Part shown: positions 31,512-40,520 of the stretch, piece after piece
How positions within the stretch are numbered: position 1 is the stretch's first letter
How the letters are laid out: every line of letters begins with the position of its first letter
NCBI GenBank assembly: GCA_037447655.1
Contig: JBBHKE010002959.1
Coordinates: 153,760 to 217,759, forward strand
DNA from: Zygnema cylindricum
Taxonomy: Eukaryota; Streptophyta; Zygnematophyceae; Zygnematales; Zygnemataceae
Reading direction: 5' to 3'
Length of the DNA stretch: 64,000 nucleotides
Translations under genes and position numbers: made by a program
The notes under the pieces: generated by a model
Told to the model about the DNA's origin: nothing
Databases searched by the model: none
What the model saw: only the letters and a program-made list of their open reading frames with translations

Positions 31512-32596
31512 ACAGCACCGGGCCACTGTCCGTACTTTTTCACTTCGCTCGACACTTCGGTCGGCTTTGTGGCTCCGGTTCTCGCAGACGCTCATCCGTA
31601 CTTATTACGTACAGAACGCTGGAGAGCCACCGACTTCTTGTAGATCCTTCCCGCCAAGAAAGGAGCACCAATCAGCATGCCACGCGGCATAACCTAGAAA
31701 ATATCGAGACGACGGGTCCGTGACGCCTTGCTTTCTGTGTGGTTCCCAATTCCCGGGCGCTCCTTAAAAGTTTTTATTTTTTTCAACCCGCAGAACCGGG
31801 CTGCTGGTGGACGGTTTATGCTTTATAGAACTCTTGCAGACTCAAGGCCCGTTCCGATTAAAATTTCTCGCAGAATTTCTGACGGCCGTCAGCCGTCCGA
31901 TGGCGGAAATGCCGCGTCTGGCACGTTTCTAGTGGTAGCCAGTTTTTGGCCCAAAAACCTCTATTTCTGGTGTGACCTTTCTCGAAGTATCGCTTCTCGT
32001 TTCGGTACATTTTAAAAAGTTATCGTACCTTTGAGCTGTACGTTTTTTTGTACGTAATTCCCGACAATTGAGGAAAAGGATATTTTTTCGCTATCAAGTT
32101 AAGATTCAGCGAAATCACGAAAAACAACTGTTCGCGCGATCTTCGATTTGATTACGTCACTTTGTTGCTGCTGAGTGGACACCTACAAAGACGTCCACGT
32201 CGCGTCGTATTATCCGCGCGACCGCTCGTTTAGGATTTTTTTTTCGGTTTTTTTTTTTTAATAAAAAAACAACCCTAGACCCAAAACCCTATTTCTCGTA
32301 CCCAATCCCAAGAGGTGCCGAATGTCGACGCGAGGTGCCGAAATGTCGGCGCGAGGTGCCGCGAGGTGCCACTTCGATACCCATACTTACCTGAATCGAG
32401 TATTTTTCGGCCTTCGGAGGGCGGTGTGAAAGGGGGTTTCACACCTTTCACTCCACGCGCGAGATGACTAACGAACCTTACCTGTACTGTAGCGTTATGT
32501 ACAGAAAGCAGGGAAAGGAGAATCTCAGGCATTCATAGCCTATTCTCGCAGAACGTTTTTTTTTCCCATTTCTAATAATTTCGCGAATGGGTAGAC
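31512..32596. other. Intergenic region with dispersed repeat S, copy 2
   Basis: No gene seen. 32370-32500 is the uninterrupted copy of repeat S (see 24985-25315), containing the inverted repeat GGTGTGAAA...TTTCACACC. Poly-T/poly-A runs at 32231-32265. Confidence 0.45.
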
Positions 32597-32901
32597 CATA
32601 GTTCAAAAGTAGGTGAAAGTAGGCCCATACAATATGCCTATTGTATGCAAAACATACAATATGGCCTTAAGACCCATATTGTATTCCGACCAATTCGGAC
32701 CAATTAAAACGTCCGGACCAAAAATTGGACCAATCAAAAAATTCTGACCAAATAGTTATATATACACCAACAGATTCAAACGATCGGACGGTCGATGATC
32801 AAAGTAGTGATATAAGAAGATCACAAGAAAAGCCCATAATACAACTTACGATAAAGGCGCCGACCAAAGGCCTACTGAAAAACGCCTACTTTTAAACTAT
32901 G
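32597..32901. mobile_element. hAT-like non-autonomous element, copy 2 (305 bp)
   Basis: Ends CATAGTTCAAAAGTAGG and CCTACTTTTAAACTATG. Flanked by gggtagac (32589-32596) and ggatagac (32902-32909), an 8-bp duplication with one change. It shares about 100 bp at each end with copy 1 and lacks most of the middle. Confidence 0.85.
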
Positions 32902-33288
32902 GGATAGACGACTCACCAGAGGTTTTGTCCATTTTCTCCGACTGTAAAATGTGTACGAGCTGATGTTACCGTGCGGCAGTACGACAAATTTTACATTTTT
33001 AGTTTTTTACTGCATGAGTGGTTTGAATTTTAAATCACAAATTCCACGACATGTGACCTTTCATTAAACGAAGGGGCATGATAAATTAAAAAGCACGATG
33101 GTAAACCATCTGAGTCCGGGGTTACAAAAGGGGTGGCATGGCCAACACATAAAAACTACCAGGGCAATAAAACTAAAGAGAGCAACGGGAACAACAACAA
33201 GGCAAATAAAAACACCAAAACCCAAAATGAAAAGCCCGGCAACACAGAAATCCAAAACCACAACTCTAACACCACCTCAATTATCTAT

Positions 33289-34640
33289 CTATGAAAAGCA
33301 ACCCCGTAAGTCCCCCCAACACGGGGGAGAATGTTGAGGGAGGTCCGGAACACGGCGACGATCCATAACCGAGATAGCCAATCGCAGGAGAATAGAAGCC
33401 TGCACTCGCTGTAAAGCCACAGATAAGCGTTGACGATAAAAAGATGTAAGGACCGAAGGAGGAGGGCTCCCAGGTCCTCGGCGCTCGAAAGCACGTCGAG
33501 CGCAAGTACGGAGAAACTCGTCCATTGCAACACCCACACAACCAAAGATCTCGACCGCCATCGGAATAAAGTCGTCCATAGGGTCCCTGTGAGCATAATA
33601 ACGCTCCTTCGCCTTAGCGGCATCACGAGCCACCACCCCAACATTTCGAGCCGCCCGACCAACAACCGTAGTCGAAGAAGGGTTTGCCAAAACAATATCA
33701 CCAAAAATGCGACGGGCACCATCAAGCAAAACAATATCGATCCGACGTGATGTAATAATGTGAGAAACCTCCCGACGCACAGAAAAGCCCCCCTCCGAAG
33801 CGATAGTCGCAACAACGTCGTGAATAGTGTCGTGCGCCTGGATCAAATTCCCCCCATGGGAGCAACAAAGCAGATAGACACCATCGGGCCCCTAAACACA
33901 ACCACATGCACAAACAAGAGAGCCAAGTAAAGGAGGATGGGGGAGGCCAAGGCGAAATCAAAGGGCGGTGGTGAATTGAGCAGGTGAGAATCGGAAATTG
34001 GACAAAATAGGTGTAGCCAAAAGCGAAGATCCATAACCTGGTCCACCACAAGAAAGAAGACGGGCACGCGAAGAATCAAAGGGAAGCGCCTTGAGAAGGT
34101 CAGATTTAACGGCGGCGACAACCCGATCGGAAGTTGATTCCTAGACACGCTCAGCAGATGTGGTAACCAAGGTGGAGAAAATTGGCACATCCACTAGGGC
34201 ATGGGGAGGAAGAGAACGTGACGCGTCCAATAGAGTCCGCTAGAACGCTAACACACCGTTTGAAATGCGGGGGACCACAGTAGCTAGAACATGGGTGTCC
34301 CCAGCCAAAAAATGGGAAACAAGGGTAGAGGCAATAAGGCCCCAACTTCCCAAGTAGGCAGCGGGAGCAACACGAGCAGTCGATAATAGACCCAACCCCC
34401 CGACAGATACAAGGAGGGAAGCCTGAATGCGGGTTGAGGGCTCGGACTTGCAATCGAATGCCCCACGACCTAACACAGTGTGGAGGACGTCCATGTGGCG
34501 ATCGTCAAATGCCGAAAGTGAGGAGACGAACGTCGAGGTGGGAGGGGAAGTACGAGTGAGGTAAGAAGGGCGGTGGGGGAAACACATGGTTAACATAGCA
34601 AAAGCCACTTGGGGATCGTGAAGGTGAGGAGGGTCGTCCA
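33289..34640 (-). pseudogene. RLE element thumb/connection, CCHC and endonuclease
   Basis: After the RT come HMDVLHTVLGRGAF and SVGGLGLLSTARVAPAAYLG, a conserved connection block, with a stop after NGVLAF and a frameshift. Near 33850-33910 CACGCV*GPDG...CCSHGG followed by QAHDTIHDVVATIASEGGFS fits the CCHC motif that precedes the RLE domain. The endonuclease (33846-33289) has REVSHIITSRRIDIVLLDGA, GDIVLANPSS, AKAKERYYAH and FIPMAVEIFG, corresponding to the R(P)D...D...K..Y...E.FG pattern of PD-(D/E)XK nucleases. It would nick target DNA to prime reverse transcription. Ends DLRGCFS. Confidence 0.7.
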
Positions 34641-35580
34641 CCTAGGCCAAATCTGTTTATAAAGCATCATCAAGGAATTGGGTCACGAAAGTATCCGAAC
34701 CAAGGGGGCAACCTAGCACACGAATGCCATCAGAAGGAGAAGGGGTTTGAAAACCAAGAGGGGGGGTAAAGGAAGGTGGAATATCCTGAGGAGACTAAAT
34801 AACACACTTTGAAGGTTGGATTGAAAGGTTGAGTTCGGATAAACGTTCTTTGAAAAAATTGTATGCCAACATGACTTGTTCTCTAGGCCCAATAATGTGC
34901 GTATCATTTACAACCGAAGGGAAAAGGCAAGAAGGGAAAGCGGTTGCGGAAGCACAAAGGGCCTGATAATGGGCAAGGGCGAACAAAGGTCCGCTCAAAC
35001 GGTCGCCTTGGCGAGTGCCAGTCGCAGAGGAGAGTGGAATGAGATCACCGTCGGTCGAAAAGGAAAGGCTGCTTGTCGAAGATTAGAAAGCCCTCACAAA
35101 AGGGAATAATTGGACAATTGGAGATAGAGCCGCCATAAGCTCTAAAAAAATCACATTCCGATCCACGGTATTGAATGCATTGTAAACGTCGACCTGAAGT
35201 ACCAACCAATTTGGATGTACATCCAACAAAACCCGAATCCCGTGGACCACGACCTCACAACCTCCTCTCGTGGCCACTCCAAACTGATGGGGAGAGAAAT
35301 AATCATGGAAAGCTGGTTGGAGCTGGAGACATATCGCACGAGCCACCAATCGGTATAAAACCTCTCCCACGGCAATAGGGTGGATCCCTCTATTAGGTTT
35401 GGCGACTGCCACAAGGCGAGATGCCGTGAGAAGATCACAAATCCGAGGGGGCACATCCCCACTAACTTTAAGAGAACATACTCGAAAAAATACATCAAAC
35501 CCCGTAGCACCCGATTCAGGGGGCAAAACATCGCGAAACAACTCATACACTGTGCCCGAAGGGCCCCCTGCTAAAAGATG
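34635..35580 (-). pseudogene. RLE element reverse transcriptase, degenerate
   Basis: RT motifs in order: AVAKPNRGIHPIAVGEVLYR (motif 1/2 region), HQFGVATRGGCE, motif A LQVDVYNAFNTVDR with the catalytic Asp, motif B TGTRQGDRLSGPLFALAHYQ, motif C FPSVVNDTHIIGP, then thumb elements LNLSIQPSKC and GIRVLGCPLGSDTFVTQFL. Motif C should read (F/Y)ADD; here it is VVND, losing the first catalytic Asp. A stop after FVRAF (35083) splits the domain, and another follows SKCVI. It cannot be active as read. Confidence 0.78.
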
Positions 35581-35720
35581 AGGAGAAGAGCTAAGTGCCT
35601 TAATGAAAACCTCCCGATCTAAAGTAAAACTCTCAAAAAGCTCAAAAGCGTGGATGGAAGGGGGTAAAGGAGAAAGTGCAGGGGGTGGAGAGCTCGAATG
35701 ACCTCAAGAGTGGAAGAAGA

Positions 35721-36512
35721 TCAGGGGGCAGGGGTGAATGGTTGTAGGGCCCGAACAGCTCGAGAAAGCTCACCAACAGCGCCTAAGTGAATTGCTCGAC
35801 GATAAGAGGCCGGGACATCTGATGGCTTAGGTGGACGACGTGGTATGAAAGAGGTGTTCGATACCCGATCCTCATGCTCGGCGTGTAGGGCCTTCGAATC
35901 ACCACAAATGAATCGGCGACAACGCGCCACAGTTTCCCTAGCCCCACCGCCCCCTCCACGACCGGGAAGGACTAGGACCCAAAGAGAGAACATAAAAAGA
36001 AGGTGCCAAGGAGCAATGTTCGTCGGGTTTGAAGAAATGTGGGACAAAGGGAGGTGGAGAGCATCTTGTACTATTGTCCTCACGGCCATAGGAATACGGG
36101 TGTACAATCGCGGGCGGGGGGCTCCCAAATCATAAGCCCCCAAAACATCTAACTCACGGACAAAAGTCCAGTCTTCATCTGTAGGGCCGGACGTGAGTGT
36201 GGTCGACGACGGTTGAGGAGAGGTGAAAGACAAAGGACCACCCAGGGCTCTACAATGGCGACAACTCCGTGTATGAAGGGAAATATCGGCCCCAGCAGCA
36301 AAAAGGTTGTGACACCCAGGACATTGCAAACGCCTAGAGGCTTGTTTACGAGGTTTGGGTGGAGGTGGGGGAGGGAGAAGGGAAAAAGAAGGGCTTCCGG
36401 ACATGGTTGACAAGTCAAAGAAACCATGGGAATTGGGGGGGTGAAAAACGAGAAAACTTGGGAGTGGAATAGGAACCATGTGGGATGTATGGGGAAATTG
36501 GTAGCGGGGCAA
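35721..36512 (-). pseudogene. RLE element ORF, N-terminal zinc-finger part
   Basis: The open frame begins in the 5' leader; a likely protein start is MSGSPSFSLLPPPPPPKPRK. It has one zinc finger, LQCPGCHNLFAAGADISLHT followed by RSC, of C2HC spacing, comparable to the N-terminal DNA-binding fingers of R2-type proteins. A Gly-rich stretch (GRGGGGGARET) and an Arg-rich segment follow. The frame closes at 35721, before the RT, through a stop or frameshift. DNA-binding role is inferred. Confidence 0.6.
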
Positions 36513-36540
36513 AATATATTATAAAGTGTGATGCCGTAAA

Positions 36541-36582
36541 AGAGGGGGGAGGGGGGGGGGGGAGGTGGGGGAGGGGGGGGAT
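36541..36582 (+). repeat. G-run tract in 5' leader of the RLE element
   Basis: A nearly pure G tract with scattered A and T on the plus strand (C-rich on the element strand), able in principle to form G-quadruplexes. Confidence 0.85.
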
Positions 36583-36695
36583 CTATATGGGGAAATTTGA
36601 AAAAATGCTTAGAGATTCCCAACAATCCCGCAATGTCAACCAATCTATACAAATGTACAATGGTATGCAATTCTCACCAATGGCCACGAATTTCT

Positions 36696-36905
36696 AGGGT
36701 GGTCAGGGAAATCCTTTTCAAATAGTTGCTTTGAAAAGTTTTAGGATGGTTGTGGGAGTCTTTTAGGTTGGCTGCCTAAAAAAAATTTAAGATCGTCTAT
36801 TGAGAATGTTTAGGAAGGTCGCTTGAAACATTCTAGGATGGTCGGTCGGAAACTATTAGGATGGTTGGCTAAAATTTGTGAGGATGGCAGGTGGATTTTT
36901 AGGTC
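36696..36905. repeat. Imperfect tandem repeats, unit about 35 bp
   Basis: Five to six degenerate units around TTTTAGGATGGTTG / TTCTAGGATGGTCGG with alternating GAAAA/TTTGA linkers. They lie just outside the RLE element's coding region on its 5' side. Confidence 0.7.
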
Positions 36906-36910
36906 CAACA

Positions 36911-37932
36911 ACACATATTTATAAAACATGATATCTGGGAGCTCTCAGGTTGTCGAGTTGTTTTTTGTTTGCTCCATTGTATTTTCTTTGGATTTTATCG
37001 TGATGTGCAACGAGGAACTAGTATTTCCATAGAATAATAAGCGTAATTGGAAAAAGAGTGATGGTAAACCATCGAAGTACACATGGAGTAATTGGCAAAA
37101 TAAAGGTGAAAATGTCATACGAGATCAAACGAGAAAAAACCGAAACCATTGCGAATAAAAACGACAACAAAAACGACAAACAAATATAAGAGTCGAAACC
37201 TACAGAAACATATAAAAAGCTAAAGTTTAATAAAAATACTTTCCGAATGCTTCAACAAATTTCCCTTAAAAGGGGGCCATTCCCGTGAATCACCCATTAA
37301 AGCCTCAAGAGGTCACAACAAAAAGTTCGGAGAAGGATGAAACCCGAAACGCTTTATTAAACCTTACACAAACACAATCCTTTCTACAGCTTGCTCTTCT
37401 CAAAGATCGTGACCTATCTCCGACCTATCTTACCGCCCTATCCTCTACTTTTCCATTGTCCCCCATGACCTGTTATCATTGTATGTATGCTTGTATGTAT
37501 ACAAATATGTATCGTCTAATGGTTTCGAGTGGGCATTTCAGTTTTTTTTATGTGTATGTGAACGTCCAATATGATAATAAAAAGTAGAGAATATTGAAGG
37601 TGGAGGGGTCTCGGTCCCCTTCCTCTCAAACAAATACGTGTATCGCTACTAGTTTTAATGTTTGTTTCACCACTCAAAACATTTTTTCTCCGTACACACT
37701 TGTCGGATTGTGGATCCGACGCTCGCTAATAGAAGGCATGATCCTCGCCTTCCGATTGGTGGTCTCCAATCGAAGATCGGAAATACACGGTGTAGTTTTA
37801 TTAGTGTTGTGTATCGAGGACCACTTGCCGATATTCGACGTGTACCTAATTTTAGGTACCCGATAATCGATACATCGCTTCAACATAAATATCGCAATAT
37901 TTTGCCGATATATTGGGCCGATATGCTGATAT
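36911..37932. other. No gene seen; possible further RLE 3' end
   Basis: At 37053-37064 ATGGTAAACCAT recurs, the palindrome found at the 3' end of the RLE element, followed by an A-rich, C/A-repeat stretch like the 3' UTRs of the other copies. No coding remnant was recognised. 37600-37932 is flank of copia element E. Confidence 0.4.
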
Positions 37933-38516
37933 TGTTGGTTTTTGGTGCGATTCCGGGTGATTCTCCAAAACACCGATTTGCTTCGTATCGTTTGTGTCTT
38001 ATACGTGAATCGGTTTGCTTAGCATAGGCGATTTTTCGGGAGGGGAATTGAAGCAGGATTTTTGTCAATTTTTCAGTTTGCAGTTTTTGCAGTTTTTTTG
38101 TCAGAACATGCAGCTGTCCCCCACGTCTTATTGTGCGGTGGACATTTGACACGTGGCAGATTATGATTGGACCGCCACTTAGTGAGTATGTTAACTTTAG
38201 ACTATTTAGTCGTGTGCTTAGAAAAAGACATTCATCATTCACAGAGAGAAGAAGACAGAATAGCATCCAGCTTTATTGATAGGGACAATTTGTCCACTTT
38301 GTTTTACAATCAACTTGTATTCCTACCTCTTTATAATGGGAAGTAACAAATCTGTCTGAAGCTTCTGTGTTTGTCCTATCTCTACCCACTCTAAATTCTG
38401 ATCAAACTGCCTGGTGACTTATTCTATCCGAGCCTTGTGTTATTCTGCTCCGGAGTCGGAAATTTGTGGCGCTTAGATTTATCTTTGTCGCTCGTAATGG
38501 CCGACCCCGCGTATCA
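37933..38516 (+). repeat. 5' LTR of element E (584 bp)
   Basis: Starts TGTTGGTTTTTGGTGCG and ends CCCCGCGTATCA. It includes GACACGTGGC (38148-38157) and the gag ATG at 38497, 20 nt before its end. Confidence 0.93.
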
Positions 38517-39819
38517 GGTTACGGGCCCACCTGGCTCGCTAGACAAGTTCGAAGGCGCCAACTACCAGTTATGGAGGTGTAGGGCGGAAGCCGCCCTCGA
38601 GGAGAGAAATTGTCTTGCAATCGTACTCGGAGCTGAAACTCGTCCCGCTGCTGCAGATGCTTCAAACCCAACAGATGCAGAGAAAAAGAAAATCAGTGAC
38701 TGGGACGTGAGAGAAATCCGCGGCAAGAACATTCTGATAAGGGGATTAGCGGATAACCAACTGCGAAATGTCACAAGGCTTAAGACATCATCTGAGATCT
38801 GGGCATCTCTGGAGACTACACACAAACTTTCAGGGATGACAGCACGCATCAAGTTGGGAAAGACGTTAATGACAACAATTTATCAGGACGGAATGTCTAT
38901 GGAGGCTTACACCTCCCATTATGCCAATTTGCTGGCCGAAACCGACGCCGTCGGCTTCACCCTTCCCAATGACACGAAGATCACCCTCCTCATGCTTTCC
39001 CTCCTGGTGGAATACAAACCAATTCTCACCTGGCTGGATCAGAAAGATGTAAACTCATGGAAGTGGAATGAGGTTGTTGAGGCGCTCCTCAAAGACGAGT
39101 TCAACACCAAAATTATGACGAGCCGTGAGTCCATTGCCGAAAGCTCCGCGTACGCTGCAGGCAAAAAGGAGAGGAGAGATCAAAATCGTGACAGAAAAAC
39201 AGACAGAAAATGTTTTTATTGCGATAAAGCGGGTCATTTCATCTCGGTTTGCCGGAAATACTCTTATGACAAATTACATGGGAAAGTAGACGAGACAAAA
39301 CTGAAAAAGGGGAAGGGAAAAGGGAAGGAGATCGTCACCTCACAAGCAATGATGGCGTCCTCCATCGCGACCAGAAACGATCATTGGATGGTGGACACTG
39401 GCGCGTCTGAGCACATGTGTTTCAGGAGAGAGTGGTTTTCCAACTTTCGCGAAATTGTTCCATCGCGGATCTTCATGGGAGACAACCATAACGCACATGC
39501 CACAGGAAAAGGAGACATCGAAATAGAGGCGTTAGTCGATGGCCGAATCCAATCACGGACCATCAAGAACGTGCTCTATGTTCCCTCCTTCAAAAGAAAT
39601 CTATACTCTATTCCTCAAGCTGAGGACAATGGCATCACACCGGTGTGGCAGAAGCATGGAAAAATCAAACTCATGCGAAATGGTGTCACAGTTGCAGAAG
39701 GCGAACGAATGGTAGACAGAACGTACCGTTTGAAGTGCAGTCCAAAACCCAGAGGCCTCGCACTTGCGGCAAGCGCAGTTCTCCCAAAATCAAGTGAGGA
39801 AAATCCACCTAATGTATGA
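38497..39819 (+). CDS. gag-protease of copia element E
   Basis: Intact 440-codon frame. I take the start at 38497 (MADPAYQVTGPPGSLDKFEG), inside the LTR, rather than the upstream in-frame ATG at 38437, because the solo LTR and the other family show the same arrangement. Gag signature LDKFEGANYQLWRCRAEAAL, capsid helices, zinc knuckle CFYCDKAGHFISVC (CX2CX4HX4C), a Lys/Gly-rich linker, then protease WMVDTGASEHMC with the DTG active site and NVLYVPSFKRNLYS. The frame is lost at 39819 just before integrase, so only this part could be made. Confidence 0.9.
   Translation: MADPAYQVTGPPGSLDKFEGANYQLWRCRAEAALEERNCLAIVLGAETRPAAADASNPTDAEKKKISDWDVREIRGKNILIRGLADNQLRNVTRLKTSSEIWASLETTHKLSGMTARIKLGKTLMTTIYQDGMSMEAYTSHYANLLAETDAVGFTLPNDTKITLLMLSLLVEYKPILTWLDQKDVNSWKWNEVVEALLKDEFNTKIMTSRESIAESSAYAAGKKERRDQNRDRKTDRKCFYCDKAGHFISVCRKYSYDKLHGKVDETKLKKGKGKGKEIVTSQAMMASSIATRNDHWMVDTGASEHMCFRREWFSNFREIVPSRIFMGDNHNAHATGKGDIEIEALVDGRIQSRTIKNVLYVPSFKRNLYSIPQAEDNGITPVWQKHGKIKLMRNGVTVAEGERMVDRTYRLKCSPKPRGLALAASAVLPKSSEENPPNV
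38517..38529 (+). other. Primer binding site of element E (half tRNA-iMet)
   Basis: GGTTACGGGCCCA starts at the base after the LTR. It differs by one base from the complement of the initiator tRNA-Met anticodon arm (GGTTATGGGCCCA). It is read in frame as gag residues V-T-G-P. Confidence 0.78.
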
Positions 39820-40520
39820 TCTGCGAATGGAGAGAAACTGGAAATGTCAGTCGAGAAGTCGAAGATGCCAATCAAGCATGAACAAGACACCAAAACGCCT
39901 AGCTATAATCAAATGCTGTGGCATCGAAGACTGGGACATTTGCATACAAACGGTATGAGAAAACTAGTCTAAGGACAATTTGTTCACGGACTAGGACTCA
40001 ACAATGTGACCGACTCACCAGATCCATGTCGTAGCTTCGAATTGGGTAAATCACATAGTCTCCCGTTTCCCAAGGACGGAGGAAGATGAGCTACTCAGCC
40101 ACTAGAGCTCGTCCACTCAGACGTGTGGGGACCGACGAAGGTCAAATCCTGCAGTGGAAAAAGATTTGCCGTTACTTTCATAGATGATTACTCAAGGATG
40201 ACTCACATCTACCTACTCAAGCACAAGAGTGAGGTATTCCAATATTTCAAGCAATAGAAGGCTATGGCCGAAAAGAAACACGGAAAGTCTATCATTGGAT
40301 TGACAAGCGACAATGGAGGGGAGTACTTATCCTCGGAATTTAAAAGCTTCCTTACCCTTGAAGGGATCGAACATCAGTTGACGGATCCAGGCACGCCACA
40401 GCAAAATGGTGTTGCGGAGAGGATGAACCGCACACTCAACAAAATGTCACTCAGCATGATGGCTACCCATCAAATTGGCTCTGAATTTTGGGGAGAAGCC
40501 ATGCCATGTGTACAGTAGTG
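39820..40520 (+). pseudogene. Integrase of element E, broken
   Basis: Remnants in order: LWHRRLGHLHTNGM (HHCC region), HSDVWGPTKV, TFIDDYSRMTHIYLL, TSDNGGEYLSSEF, TPQQNGVAERMNRT. All three DDE residues are present, but stops occur after MRKLV, after DGGR and after FKQ, plus a frameshift at about 40500. Confidence 0.88.

Larger units (their letters stand above)
33085..36910 (-). mobile_element. RLE-type non-LTR retrotransposon (longest copy), minus strand
   Basis: Domain order read on the minus strand: N-terminal zinc finger, reverse transcriptase, C-terminal CCHC-like zinc motif, restriction-like endonuclease, then a 3' UTR with the palindrome ATGGTTTACCAT (33098-33109). No LTRs. This is the R2/NeSL/CRE-type single-ORF plan, in which the endonuclease follows the RT rather than an AP-endonuclease preceding it. 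The 5' boundary is a guess, placed after a tandem-repeat block and a G-rich run. Multiple lesions make it inactive. Confidence 0.75.

Noticed and set aside
33430-33750. Plus-strand open frame
   Set aside because: Antisense of the RLE endonuclease domain.
37285-37587. Plus-strand 100-codon open frame
   Set aside because: No domain and no coding context; lies in a probable transposon 3' flank.
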